From contig VZTG01004270.1 of the NCBI GenBank assembly GCA_013397845.1, forward strand, positions 1,241,427-1,305,426: DNA of 64,000 nucleotides. Direction: 5' to 3'. The notes under the pieces are model-generated. The model was given only the letters and a program-made list of their open reading frames with translations, did no database searches and had not been told where the DNA came from. Source of the stretch: Melanocharis versteri. Taxonomy: Eukaryota; Chordata; Aves; Passeriformes; Melanocharitidae. Both the position numbers and the translations under genes were made by a program. Shown piece by piece: positions 35,794 to 48,095 of the stretch (position 1 is its first letter; each line of letters opens with the position of its first letter).

Positions 35794-38700
35794 GTGAGTG
35801 AAGCAGGACAGGCCCTGGGGGTTCAGAGCAGAGCTAAGGGTGGTTTCTGAGTGAATGTTGGTGGAAAGTGCTGTCCTCAAATCTTCTGTAAAGATTTCTG
35901 CATTTTTAGTGTCCAGCAAAGGTGATAATTCAAGCAGGATGCAGAAATAGAGGCTGGGTTTTACAGTAAAAATTAAAATATTTGTCCAAATCCCAGCAAA
36001 CTTCTTTGCAATATAAATGACTCGAATATTTTACTAGCAGACTTACTATTCTCTTAATATATCTATTGCATGCCAACTGTTACCAGTTCTTGTGATATAT
36101 TGGGCAAAAAAGCCAAGCTACGTGTCCTTAATATTTTAATTTTTGAAGCCATGTATTTCTATGGTCCATACAGATATGAACTACCCAAATTCTGAGGGCC
36201 CTGTTTATCTTCATAGCTATCAGAATAAACCAGAATTAGACAAAAGGCACAACATTTTGTCGCTAAAGAACATTTTGTAATTTCAAGATAGGAATGGGAA
36301 GGTGGGAGGGGAGACATGGATTTGGGCTGTTATCAAAGAAGTGGGACAATTTCTTCTGCAGGTTATGAGCTGTCTCCCACTGCAGCTGCAAACTTCACCC
36401 GGCGAAACCTCGCGGACTATCTCCGGAGTCGGGTGAGTAACAGCTGAGAGATTCTGGCAAAGGCTTCCAGGGAACCTTTCCGTCCTCAAATGATGGAGTC
36501 TGAAAAAGGTGGGAGCTGCTGTCTTCAGTGATGAATTTGGAAGTGGCTCTTCAGGGGCGTAGTGGGGTCAAGGAGTGACTGGACGTGGCACTCAGTGCTC
36601 GGGTCTGGGCCACGAGGGGTTGATGGGTCACAGGTTGGACTCGATGGTCTTGGAGGTCTTCTCCAACATCAGTGATTCTGAGATTCTGTGAGTTCACGTT
36701 GCTGAAAAAATGTCTTAGTAAAATAGAACTTGATTTAAAAAGATTTATCACATCACTTATCAATAACTGATACAACCATAGATTTAAAATTCCAGCCTTG
36801 GGCCCAATAAACACTTCCCAATAAACACAGGATATTCTGCTGCCGACATGAAGTGAATTAAACTTCCTGAACATCGAGATAAGGTTGTGGGTTTTCATGC
36901 AAATGCACCAAATCCGTTTAATCTTCTTGGAAAATGATTTCACAGAGCAAAGCTGTTTGATGTACTTAGGAAAACAAGTGCCTTTTGTAAACAGCAACAC
37001 GAGGCTTTTGGTAAATACCACATCCAAGTTGGGGTTGAGTTTTCAGGTTACTGAACTGCAGTTACTGATGTTTCCCAGGGTGATTTTTTTCAAAGTATGA
37101 AAAGCTGCTGTGAAGGGGCAAACAAACCTTTGATGATCCAAGGTTAGGAAGCATTTCATTGAGAAGAATGTTAATGTGCTATATGAAAGAAAAGAGGAAG
37201 AAAGAGGATGTTGAGAATGAAGTTGATCAGCTCTGTCAGGGATAGAGTGTGGGCTGAATTGTGTTGCTGTTCTAACAGTGCACTGCTCAGGCCTGAAATG
37301 AGGTTTTACAGTAGCAAATAAAGGCCAGTATTAACCTCAGAGCTGTATTGTCGAGAACTACACGTGTGTAGTGAGAGTTCTTCCAGAGCTCATCCACAGG
37401 AACAGCCAGAGATTGTTGTTCTCCTTTCTGACGCGGATCACAGCTGCAGGTAGCAATTTTTCCTTGTGGGTCCCTCCCAACTCAGGATATTCTGTGATTC
37501 TACACTACTCTTCTGGTTTAAATGGCTTCATCCAGCTACATGGCTGGCAGGTGATGGTTGGCAGTGATGCTGTTTGCTTTAGCTTGTGTTGAGGTGTGAT
37601 TTGGAAGGTCTATGTATGTTTTCACTCCTGTGCAGTTCTCAAGGCTGATGTGAAGCAGTGACGCTGTTGGGGCCTGGCCCTGGTGCTGGTGGCTCGTCTC
37701 AGAGACATCTGACCTGCACAGATGAGACTGAGTGTCCTGTCCCCTTTCAGCAGAGGCAGCTGTTTCTTACATGAGATTTAAAGTACATTTAACAGGCTTT
37801 TTGGTAAACCTGCTCATCAGGAAGCGGCACAGATGTGGCACCTTTTTCTTCCTCTGTGCCACGTCCCTTGTGGCCTGATCCTCCCTGTGGCTCTGCTCCT
37901 TCCTGAGCCCATGCCTGTCTTCCAGCTCACCTGCTCCAGATGGGCAGCACAGTGGGGAGGACACTGGCGGAGGCAGATGTGTTTATTTACCGGAGACAAA
38001 ACGCTGCTCTGGTGCAGATGGCAACGCCCCGGGGCGCGCGGCGCTCTCTGACGCTGCTGTCACACTACACTGATCTCCACTCTGCAGGCAGAACCCTTTT
38101 TCTCTAACCACAGCACTTAATGGTTTGTTTGTGGCATTTAGAATTTGACAATACAAGCCTTGCCATCAGAATTGGTTTTTTTTTCCTGTGAATTTTGTTA
38201 CGTTTTCTTCATAAGATGTGGGATACCAGAAAGATTAATACTAGTGCTTGGTATCCATTGAAATCGCATAAGAGATTCCTGGAGGTTACTGATGTAATCA
38301 TGTGGATTGTGGAAATAAAAATTAAAAGGTAAAACATGCCAGCGCCTCCTGTTAGGGGTGGGAAAATAGTTGAGAAGTAAAAAGTTTGGTGGGGAAAAGG
38401 TAGTTTGTTGCTTTATTGGCACTCATTTTGTGAAGCTGTTATAGGAGGCCAGAAGGTATGTGAAGGGGAAAGTTAAACTGCAGCAGGACTTTCTCAGGCA
38501 TTAGACTCTTGTTGTGGCTGAGATCAAAATAGAGCTTGTTCGTCTCCATCTGGGTTCCTCCCTGTTATCCAGTTTGATTTCATTTAGGATTCTCGTGACT
38601 CCTGTAGTCCAAGTTCTCAATATCTTGGAGATGGCTCATAAGGCAGTGCCTTGAAATTGTTCTTCTGGTGGAAAGTATCAAGAGTAATGACACCAGGCTT

Positions 38701-41700
38701 GTGTCTTAAGGCCATTACATCACCATTGTCTTTGCTTCTACTTGATAGTCACCATGTGGTTTTTCATGACATTTCTCTTTTTAAAACACTGTGGAGATTT
38801 CTGCTCCACAGCAGGATCTGAAAGGAATCTGTGATTTCCGTTTATATGTTGCAATTGAGGCAAACCTGGAAGGTGCTTTGGCTTTCATGGAGGTGAGTGG
38901 TGCTGTAGTGTGTAGTGACAGGACAAGGGTGAATGGCCTTGAGCTGAAGGAGAGCAGGGTTAGACTGGATATTGGGAAGAAATTGTTCACTGTGAGGGTG
39001 CTGAGGCCCTGGCACAGGGTGCCCAGAGAAGCTGTGGCTGCCTCATCCCTGGAAGCATCCAAGGCCGGGTTGGACAGGGCTTGCAGCAACCTGGGACAGT
39101 GGAAGGTGTCCCTGCCCATGGCAGGAGGTGAAATGAGATGAGCTTTAAGCTCCCTTTCAACCCAAACCATTCCAGCATTCTGTTGTTACCTATTCCAGCA
39201 CCTCACCTGGTTCACCTGCTGAATCCAGTGCAGGGTTTAGTACTTTGAACTTCCTGCCGAGGTTGTGTATGTGTGTGCAGGAATAGGAAAAACAACCCCC
39301 TGCCCTCCAAAGGTGGTGAAGTTCAGTCTCTGGTTGTGATGCTGTTTAATTATAGGTGACAGGGTCTGGCTGGATTCCAAAGGCAGCTTTCAGCTCCTCT
39401 CCCCATGTCCACACTTGGCAGGAAGCTTCCTTGCTCCCACCTTTCCCCCCTCACTGTGACTTTGGCTTCCGCCAGATGTCACAGGGCTGTGTCACCACTG
39501 AGCTGGGGTTAGGCTGTTTAGCACAACTGTGCTCTTCAGCTGTAAATTCTGAAGAATTTCACACATCTCCTAATTGCTTTTGTTATTTTAAATCAAACAG
39601 CACCAAGTGCAAAACTACTCGGGATGAGAAATGATGCTTTTGTAGGAAGGGAAGTTTTGGTTAAAAAATAATGTCCTGGGGTGTCAGTCATCACTCATTT
39701 GATAGCCCTTTAACCACACCAGCCTTGCAGAGTTGAGAACTGTTGGCATGGACTGAATTACAGAAGTCAAGGAAGGCTACCTTTGGAATGGACAAAAGGA
39801 TTGGGATGTACAAGAAATTCCAGTCCCAGCATTGAGGTGTTACGGTGCAAATTTCATTTATAATCATGGAAGTAGTAAATAGATTATGTATATTTGCTGA
39901 AGTTTAAATCCTGCCTTTCTGGAATAATAAGACATGGGGGATAATTATTTACATTTGAGTTTTAAGAAGTCTCAGAGACCATTAGTAGGAGAACTTAAAA
40001 CTGAAAATCAGTTTACAGATGGGTTTAAGGCTGTATAACACCATTTATTTATGGTTGAGTATCTCGCATATGCCAATGTTGGTAATTCCAAGTCACACAG
40101 TAATTTGAGTGATCTTGTGTCATGGCTCTTAAATATCAACTTGTGTGATGTTTCAGAATAAATAAATGATGAAATACAGCCTAATTAAACCAATACAGCT
40201 GCATGGTAACTTCTTTCCAAATATTCTTGGATGCTTTGAAGATTAAATCACACAATTTAAAGTGATGTTTTATATATAACTGTAGCCTGCTTTATTCTTT
40301 CATACTGTCTGAAAGTAAAAATATTTTGGCCTGTGATTTTTGTGTGTGTGTGTGTGTGTAAATTTTCTGTATTGAGTATCAAAATGAACTTTTCCTATGA
40401 TGCAGCTAATGTTTTGGCTTTAGGGTGAAATTTTGTTTGCTTTTTTAATCTGGTAGTTGCATCATCATTTTTTTTTCTTATTTTGTTGTTTTGTTGATCC
40501 AGACTTTCCAGCAGTTTGGAGATATCCTGTTAGTACAATTAATTTAATAAGAAACATTGTGTAGATATGGAAATACTGGAAGTATATAAAAGCTGCTTTT
40601 AAAAATACATACAATGCCCAATTTTTTTCTGATCCTACATTTAAAAATAATACAGTGCATGTGTGTTTCATGATCTTACAAAGTACAGATCTTGGAAGGA
40701 GATGCAGGAGAAGACGGGATGTCTGATTTATTCACGATGGTGGAACACTCAACCCAGAGCATGAAGTAAACTGCCAAATATTAAAGATTAAACTTGGTAC
40801 ATGCAATAAAAACCAAATTGCCAGTGAACAGGACACTGTGTGTAACTGTCTGCACTGTGTGGGAGCTTTCATACGTGCTGAGACGGGCCGTGCTCGCTGG
40901 GAGGGGGACTGGGAGGAGAGCAAAGAGCAGGTTGAATGAACAAAGAGTTCTTAGAAACTGCAAAATGTTCACGTTGTGCTCACGTGTCAGCAGTAAAAAT
41001 CCACAAGTTTTATGTTGAGATGAAAGAACCTGGTGTGAAAACTGCATTCAGGTTTTTTAAAGTTTGGGTGTGCTGTGAAAGCTGTAAAAAAAACCCAAAC
41101 ACACTGGTTTTCAAGAGAATAAGAGTTTTATAGTGTTATTTGCTTGTGCAGTCCATGTTACCAGAAGACCTGATCACTTTTAGCATGAGACCCACAGTGT
41201 GCTGCAGACAGGACTGATGTAGCATTTTATGATAAAGAATTGTGGAATCAGCTCTGCTGCTGTACCCTGGTGCACGGGGAATCGGGATTCAAAGATTTGG
41301 TGTGAATGCTCTAAGGAAAACATCATTTCTGTTGGCAGACCCCTTACCACGTGAACCTTCTCCTGGCTGGCTACGACGACCACGAGGGCCCTGCCCTGTA
41401 CTACATGGATTACCTGGCAGCTCTGGCTAAGGCTCCTTTTGCAGCACACGGATACGGAGCATTCCTTACCCTCAGCATCCTTGACCGTTATTACAAGCCA
41501 GGTGAGTGGAGCCACTGGACAGGAGAATTCTCCTGCTTCAGTTTAGGCCTTGAATTTGTTAACCAGTGAGACTGACATTTGCTGGATCAGGTGGCATTGC
41601 TGTGGTGCTACAGATTGGAGCTTGACTTTTTGTTAGATAAACGGACCTCAGAAGGTTGCCTTTGGTTTTGCCAGCATGGTAACAGAAAACCAGTCACCTC

Positions 41701-44170
41701 CTTAATTTTTTTTTCCTGTTTGCAGCATAACAGACTGGGAGTAAAGGACATTTCAGTTATTCTAAAACATGATGAGACTTTCCTGGACCATTGGCAGCTG
41801 GTAGTCTGCTTTTGATAAATAACAGTTTGACAGCTTTATCTTCTTGCTTGTCTGTTGGCTCTGACATGTACATTTTCCCAGAGTATCAATATTCAGAGGC
41901 CAGTCCCAGATCCTATTGCTCCATATCTTGGGTTGGCTTTGTGTGTGATAAATTAAAAACATTCAAGTGAAAAGATATTCCTAGCAAGATCATCTCCAGC
42001 ACTCTGAAGTGGTGGTGGTGAATCACAGAGTATGGAATGGTTTGGTTTGGTAGGAGCCTTAAAGCTCGTCTCATTTCACCTCCTGCCATGGGCAGGGACA
42101 CCTTCCACTATCCCAGGTTGCTGCAAGCCCTGTCCAACCTGGCCTTGGATACTTCCAGGGATGAGGCGGCAGCAGCTTCTCTGGGCAACAGGGAGGTTTT
42201 AGACTGATTCACAGTTCTGTGCACTTGGCAGCTGCTCATCATAACTCTTGTACATGTTTGTACCTGTCTAAACTTTTAGTTTTAGAATCATCATCCACTG
42301 CCAAGGAATGAGCATGGCCCCATCCCCACTGTGCAGATAAGGAAATGTGCAAAGCACAGAATATTGTTAATCTGACATCTTTGGCTTTAGCTACAAAACT
42401 ACTTGACTCCTGTGTCCAAAGCTGAGTTTAAATTATTATCTCTGCTCTGAGATTAGAAATCCTTTCATCCACCTTCTTCAAGAAATGTAGCTATAAACTG
42501 ATCATTTTCATTTAACTTGCCTGAGCAGTGGATGCAGGTCTGGAACAAAGCCTAGAAAGAAGTTTTAGATCCACAGACCCTGTTTGTTTTCTAGTCATGT
42601 CCCTTAACAGTCTATTGTTCCATTTTCACCATTCCTTGTGGAACAGAGGAAAATAATGAACTTCATTGTCATGGCTTGTCACCCCTATAGAGTGCTGGAT
42701 TTTATCCTGAAGTGTGAGAATAGCAGGAGCATCCCACACGTGCCTTGCCCTTTATTGAGCTCCTACCCAGCAGGAACATCACGCTAACCCCATCCCCACC
42801 TCCTGCCCTAGACTCGCAGCCGGCTGGGGCAGCTGGAGCTGATTTAGAGCTGCAATAAACTGTAGGAGAGGGAGGTGGCTGGGCTTCTCCGAGCTGGGCC
42901 CTGGCCATGGGAGGCAGAATTCCGTCATGCTTCCCATTCCCTGTAACAAATCGATTCTCAATGGCTTGTTGCGGCGTGAGCACTGCGGTGCAGGGCGTCC
43001 TCGGGACATCTGGAAAGTGTTTTCTGTGATCTGGGAGAAGGAGAGGTTTTGGTGCTCAGCTGAAAAGTTGTTTAAATTTAATAAAAGTTTCTGTGGAGAG
43101 AGATGGCCTCTAATGAAATCAATCTGTGGATGTTTTCCCTTTCAGGTATCACACGTGAGGAAGCTGTGGAGCTCTTAAAAAAATGTCTAGAGGAGGTGAG
43201 TTGCTGAGCTCAGGCCCTGATGCTCCTGAGAAAGGAATGTTTGTTTGCATTCATTCGCTGATGCTTTCCTGTTCCTCTTGTCGCGTTTCTTGCTGCCTTT
43301 GCCAGAAGGGTAATAAGGCACTGGCCAGATGTGGAATAGCTACTGAGGGAAAGGATTTACGGGCAGTTGCGTTGCCTTTGCACGGTTCACGTCCTCCAGA
43401 ACGTAAACTTGGAGCTTAATCCCTTTGCTTTACTTCTGCTTTTCGCATGCTTAGCATAATACTGATCCAGACCTTTTCCTCTTGCGTTTCTTCTGAACAT
43501 GCTGTAGCATCCTTGTCACTTGTGTTACACTTAAGCACTCTTAGAAGTATATACTAATTCTTTTCCAGCTTGTGAAGTGATACTTGAGGTAAAGCCTTGA
43601 CCTTAGAGTTCGTGACCAATTTTAGTTTAAACATAAGACTCCACACATTTCAGACACCAGTTGTTTTGCTGTAGGAAAATAGTCTTTATCCTTGTCTTTA
43701 AGAGATTGATTTGAATGTAACACCAGGAAGAAGTGCTCTGAAGAGATCCCGTTTGAAGTATCTTTGTGATATGTACACTTTGTGTCCAAAATTGTAGCCC
43801 ACTCTAGTCTTCCTGCTTAAATGTCTTCCTTGTTAACAGGCCTGTCTATTTTGCATCTCTACCCGAGGCTTGTCTAATGTGGATCCTCTTCCAACTCAGA
43901 ACAAACTCCCACTAATTCACTCCTGAGCAGTGAAAAAACCCACTCTAGTTCCTAATATTTCAGGTCACTAGAACCAGGATGGAAATTTAAAGTATACTCT
44001 CCTTTTTTATTGAAGCTTTGAGTGAATCTCATTTCTTCCGTCTCTTTGTCTTTGCTGAACAGCTTCAGAAACGCTTCATCCTCAACCTGACCTCCTTCAA
44101 CGCCCGGTTCATTGACAAGGAGGGCATCCACGAAGTGGACAATATACCCCTTGCCAAAGTGGAGTCCTAA
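35671..44170 (+). CDS. PSMB2: PSMB2, proteasome subunit beta type-2 (exons 2-6; exon 1 missing)
   Basis: Five coding exons: 35671-35793, 36362-36432, 41339-41501, 43146-43195 and 44063-44170. Together they encode residues 31-201 of a 201-residue protein, nearly identical to mammalian PSMB2. Recognisable blocks include [59 protein letters not shown] and GPALYYMDYLAALAKAPFAA. All junctions have AG/GT signals and matching phases. The product is a structural, non-catalytic beta-type subunit in the two inner rings of the 20S proteasome, acting in cytoplasm and nucleus. The first 30 residues are not in the printed bases; an assembly gap at 33637 or 33819 is the likely reason. The gene follows C1orf216 on the same strand and is tail to tail with TFAP2E, as in human. 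Confidence 0.96.
35794..36361 (+). other. PSMB2: PSMB2 intron 2
   Basis: A short intron of unique AT-rich sequence, with donor GTGAGT and acceptor TTCTTCTGCAG. I see nothing else in it. Confidence 0.85.
36362..36432 (+). CDS. PSMB2: PSMB2 coding exon 3
   Basis: 71 bases encoding [23 protein letters not shown] (residues 73-95) after completing Gly72. The acceptor is TTCTTCTGCAG and the donor GTGAGT. Tyr replaces the Cys that follows NLAD in human. Confidence 0.95.
36555..36692 (+). repeat. CR1 LINE 3'-end fragment
   Basis: Sense CR1 with 'gactggacgtggcactcagt', a GGGTTGATGGGTCACAGG-like block, 'ggttggactcgatggtcttg' and 'gtgattctgagattctgtg' at the end. Confidence 0.88.
37465..37502 (+). repeat. 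Short CR1-like 3' tail
   Basis: 'gtccctcccaactcaggata' followed by TTCTGTGATTCTA resembles the very end of a CR1 element in sense orientation. It is short, so the call is tentative. Confidence 0.45.
38903..39182 (+). repeat. CR1 LINE 3' end (left arm of an inverted pair)
   Basis: A long sense CR1 end with 'agactggatattgggaagaa', 'gcacagggtgcccagagaag', 'tggacagggcttgcagcaac', 'gtgtccctgcccatggcagg' and 'ccaaaccattccagcattct'. Bases 39018-39182 are closely complementary to the antisense copy at 42021-42190, and exon 4 lies between the two copies. Confidence 0.95.
40341..40359. repeat. (TG)n microsatellite
   Basis: About nine TG dinucleotides in intron 3. Confidence 0.95.
41339..41501 (+). 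CDS. PSMB2: PSMB2 coding exon 4
   Basis: 163 bases encoding residues 96-149 and the first base of Gly150, including [20 protein letters not shown] and YGAFLTLSILDRYYKP. The acceptor is TTGGCAG and the donor GTGAGT. Inverted CR1 copies lie on both sides. Confidence 0.97.
41502..43145 (+). other. PSMB2: PSMB2 intron 4
   Basis: The intron contains an antisense CR1 copy at 42021-42190. The rest is unique sequence with donor GTGAGT and acceptor CCCTTTCAG. No coding signal is seen. Confidence 0.85.
42021..42190 (-). repeat. CR1 LINE 3' end, antisense (right arm of an inverted pair)
   Basis: Read on the minus strand it gives CAGAGAAGCTG, 'tggacagggcttgcagcaac', 'gtgtccctgcccatggcagg', GAGGTGAAATGAGA and a CCAAACCATTCC tail. 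It belongs to the same subfamily as the copy at 38903-39182. Confidence 0.95.
43146..43195 (+). CDS. PSMB2: PSMB2 coding exon 5
   Basis: A 50-base exon completing Gly150 and encoding ITREEAVELLKKCLEE (151-166). The acceptor is CCCTTTCAG and the donor GTGAGT. Confidence 0.95.
43196..44062 (+). other. PSMB2: PSMB2 intron 5
   Basis: Unique sequence with donor GTGAG and acceptor TTTGCTGAACAG. No repeat or gene is seen. Confidence 0.85.
44063..44170 (+). CDS. PSMB2: PSMB2 coding exon 6 (last), with stop
   Basis: Encodes residues 167-201, beginning LQKRFILNL and ending AKVES, then TAA at 44168. The C-terminal tail differs from mammals, as is common for this solvent-exposed end. The total length of 201 equals the mammalian protein. 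Confidence 0.96.
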   Translation, partial: LQKRFILNLTSFNARFIDKEGIHEVDNIPLAKVES

Positions 44171-44300
44171 CCCCCGAGATCTTTCTTCAGCAGTCTTCTT
44201 GTTTTGTTCTCTTTTGGGTTTTTTTTTTTCTATTCATTTGAAGCACGCAAGTAATGTACTGCGGTGGGAGCTCGAATAAAGCCTGACATTTATATAGCCA
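44171..44300 (+). terminator. PSMB2: PSMB2 3' UTR and poly(A) signal
   Basis: A short 3' UTR of about 130 bases. A canonical AATAAA lies at 44275-44280, about 105 bases after the stop, followed by T-rich sequence (TTTATCTTTTTATT) near 44302. Confidence 0.85.
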
Positions 44301-45929
44301 GTTTTATCTTTTTATTCCGCTGATCCTTCCTGAGAGGATTTGAGTAAATTTTTCCACAGTGAAGGTGAAACTTGATTTACAGTTCATGGGGGAACATTCA
44401 GGTTATTTATCTTTCCTCTTCTGAGATTTTACTGCTCTCCAAATTTCTTATTTGTGGGAAAACTGTATTTTTTAGATGACATTGTGCTGTCATCCCTCTC
44501 TTCACTAAAGCTCAGCAAACCCCAGACAAGTAGTCCGTGCCAAACATACTGCATCTACTTTATTTTTTCAAAGATGTTACCATTCTTTGCTGTATAAAAT
44601 AATAATTAGGTTTTCAAAGACCTAATTTGCTTTTGATAGAGTTTTCTTTCACTTGAATTAGATTGGTACAAAGGTTTTCAAGTAGAATGGATTTTTAAAT
44701 GCACTTTTAACTCACCTGGCAATGGTTCTGTTACTGGGAAAGAGCATTCTGCTGACACGGTCGGTTCGTAACTACATTGAATAGAATATAAATAGTATTT
44801 TAAATAGAAACTAATATATCAATTGTGTGATTTTTCTTAATTGATGTGTCTGTACATTTAGAAGTACATGAAAGCAGTTCAGTGAGAAATTAAACTGCAG
44901 CACTCCTCATAAATCTTTGAATTACTCTCAGCTAGCTAGAGCTTTGTTTCCTTGAGAATAATCCCTGATGATCCATCTAGGCTCAAGATGCTGCTTCCCT
45001 ATAAAACCCCCATTCATGGAACAGCCTCAGATAATTATCATGTGGCTGATACTTGTGGTCTGCCCAGAAGTGATTCTTCTGAGAACAGTTTTTGGTGTGA
45101 CTCGTTCCCTACTTGAATTGGCATTAGAATTGCTCTGGGTGCTTATTTTATGTCTGAGTAAGCTCAGAAAAAGAACCTTGGAAATAGGGTAGATGTGTGC
45201 GGGATTGTGTGCAGACCCATAGTTGTGTGTTGTGGCATAACACCCAAGTTCTCAGCTGGAAAAGGTGAGTGACAGACTTACCTGTAAATTTGTCTAAGCT
45301 TTTTGGTCTTACCTCAGTGACGTGTTTGAGAATGTTCGTTCCTTCCCAAAAAACAGTTAACAGTCTTAAAGTATTCCTGTCTTCTGGAATGGATGAGAGC
45401 TGGATGAGACTGAGACTTGCTTAATGACACAGAAGAAATTTGCAGCTCCAATGCCTTAACTCACCCTGCCTCTTACTTAAATCTAATTCTTCCCTGGAGT
45501 CCCATCAGGCTTTGTAGTTTAATTCTTCTCAGAATGGGTTTAATTACAGCTGGTTTTACTGTAGTGGCTGCAATGGCTTTTATTTATGGCCAATGGCACA
45601 GAACTCTGAAACATTCTGCTAGAACTCACTTTATCTCTTGAAAACCTTTTAAACTTTTACACTCAGCAGTCCCCAGCCTGACGATTTCCTCTTGGCAGGT
45701 CACATTTAACACGAGCAGAGTCTGAGCGTTGTCGTTCTGCCGCTGATATCTCACCCTTTCGTGTTGCATTAATGTACTTGTTTAGCTTAATGCAGCATCT
45801 CTAATTTATTTTACCACTGATGTTGAATGTTTTTGCAGGTTTCTTGTCTCATTTCAAACTCATCACTGCAGAGGGGCTGAGCTGATGTGATATTTTTGTC
45901 ACTGCATATCAAAGCAGCGATGCCTCTTC

Positions 45930-46250
45930 ATTGGAGGGATTCATTGTTCAGACACCAAACTGGGGTGTGGAGCTCTTGGATGATGTGAGCCTGGCAGAGA
46001 ATCTGCCTGGAGTTTTTATTGGCACCTATTTGCATGCAGGTGATTAATAAACATAAAACAATTATTCTCTGGTTGGATCCAGGTTGGAGTGGAACATATG
46101 TTTTGCCCAAGGGCAGGGCCCAGGATCTGAATCCCCCATGGAAGGGAAGATCCAAGAGGTTGCATCCGAAGCCAGCGGAGCGGCAACCTCGAGGAATGAA
46201 TAAATACAGCCCTTGATTCCAAACCAGGAACAAAAGAACTTGCCCACAAT
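45930..46250 (-). mobile_element. Possible LTR remnant (weak)
   Basis: Read on the minus strand, the segment has a TATTTATT-type box (about 46197-46204) and, later, AATAAA (plus-strand 46015-46020). A TGGTGTCTGAACA-like word follows near 45957 that resembles a decayed retroviral primer-binding site. No internal retroviral genes are adjacent. Each sign is weak alone, and the edges are guesses. Confidence 0.25.
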
Positions 46251-47470
46251 GAGATTGGACTGTAGCCTCTTAAGAAAGCAGATTTTTGAGGACTTTCTAA
46301 GAATTAATACTTTTTAAGGGAAAGTGTGATACTTGTGCTGTATAACTTATTTTTTTAAATGTCTGCAGTGCTGATATTCCAATTCAGAAACCAGTTTTCA
46401 TTTTTGACAGTAGTACACGGAATCTGTTAAAAAAAAATCTATATTTAAGTTAATGAAAGAGTAGAAAACTTCTTACCTGCTTCAAGTTCAGCCCTAAAGC
46501 TTTTGAAAACCTTATTTTGCCTACAATCCAGGAATCCGTTTTCGAAAGAATTCACCTCTCCATTTGTATTTGTCATGACAGGCCTCTCTTTCATAAGAAA
46601 TCTCTGAAATGAGCACTGCAAGAAAATACTGCTTTGTACTAATTTTTGTGGTTCCTATTATGAGAAATGAATGTAGTAGTCAAGGTCCCGTGTTCCTGAG
46701 GCACTGTGGCCATGGTGAGCTGCTCTGCCTTGCCTTGGCTGGTAATTCTGACCATATGTTTTACTCACAAAGCCTCAGGGCCCAAAGAGTTAACAAGGCC
46801 CTTTTTCTCGTGTTAGGTTTCCTGTTTAAGGATGGTCTTTTCCTGGGGAGCAGATCATCACCAGCTCATCTCTCCAGAGCTTGGAGTTAGCTCCAAGATC
46901 AGTTTACAGATTCTCTGTGCCTTAGGCCACATTGGGTTGGGAGTGCTTTGCTGGAAGAGGAATGTGAGCGTAGATGCAGCACTCATGGGGCTTTTTCTTG
47001 GTGTTAATTACACCTTTCCATGGAAGAAAATCTGTGTTTTGGGGTAGACCTCCCTGTGACCAGAAGCATTGGCCCAGAGGAGCTGTCAGGGCTCAGCTGC
47101 CTTGTGGAATTGGTCTCACACAGATTTGTAACAGTGCCAGGACAGTTCTGCTGCCTAAAAGTGACTCCACAACTCAAAAGTCATCTTGAGTGAACTGACA
47201 GCCAAGCAGGGACATCAATCAAAAACGGAAATGCCTGGAAGGTGAAACTGTCTCCCATCCTGCTGTGTTCACTTTTATGGGGAGCTGCTGGTGAGGGGGA
47301 GCCCCCCAGGCTGATTCACCTTCCTTTCCCCAGGATTTCTTCAAGAAATCCGTGGCTCTGTTCTATTAAACCAAGAGATGCTCCAGCCCCAGGCAGGTGA
47401 ACGGCCTCAAGCAGGGGCTGGGTTTGAGTGCAAAGCTGAGTGTCCTCAGTAGAAATTAGTGAGACTGCCT

Positions 47471-47497
47471 AATAATAATAATAATAATAATAATAAT
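47471..47497. repeat. (AAT)n microsatellite
   Basis: Nine AAT units in a row. Confidence 0.95.
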
Positions 47498-48079
47498 CAC
47501 CAAAAATATAGAAATAAAGCGTGTTTGATCAATCCTACAGCGTATTCTCGGCAGCCCATAAGGTTGGCGTCTGTTCATGGTGATCAGTCACTGGCAGAAA
47601 CTTTGTCACCAAATGGAGCTGTCACATCCCAGAGTCAAGATGTGGGAGCAAAGGGGAGAGATCAGGCTGAGCTCTCCCAAGCATGTGTTTTCCTTTGCTC
47701 TTGTCTCTAGTTTTGACAGTAGGCTCCTCCAAGAGGCATTAGCCCATGCCAGGGCTGACATTAGGGATTATGCTCATAGGATTTGGTTGAGTCCATTTTC
47801 CCATCTAAAGCAGGGACAGAATATTCCTTTTGTATTAAGTGACTTGGCATTTAAGGAAGAAAAAACCTCCAAGTTTGCTACCTGTGAAGCACTGGATATA
47901 TTTAAGGAAAAATGAATTTATCCCACTTGTAAAATGTTTATCCTTCAAGCCATTTTTAATTCTTTCAGGGTTTAACCTTACATAGAGTTTCCATGTGTTG
48001 TTATCAGCCATCAACAGTAATTTAGAGCAGGAAATTTTCACTGATCAAGCTAAACAGACATCAGTTGTTTTAACAGATT

Positions 48080-48095
48080 AAAAAAAAAAAAAAAA
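48080..48095 (+). repeat. Poly(A) tract
   Basis: A run of about 16 A. No retroposed gene is recognised upstream of it. Confidence 0.9.

Larger units (their letters stand above)
36433..41338 (+). other. PSMB2: PSMB2 intron 3
   Basis: The largest visible intron. It holds CR1 fragments at 36555-36692, 37465-37502 and 38903-39182, all in sense, and a GT repeat at 40341-40359. The rest is AT-rich unique sequence without a coding signal. Confidence 0.85.

Noticed and set aside
46156..46190. 8-base inverted repeat (GAGGTTGC/GCAACCTC) as a terminator or small RNA hairpin
   Set aside because: The stem is short with a 19-base loop; such pairs are expected by chance in this length of DNA.
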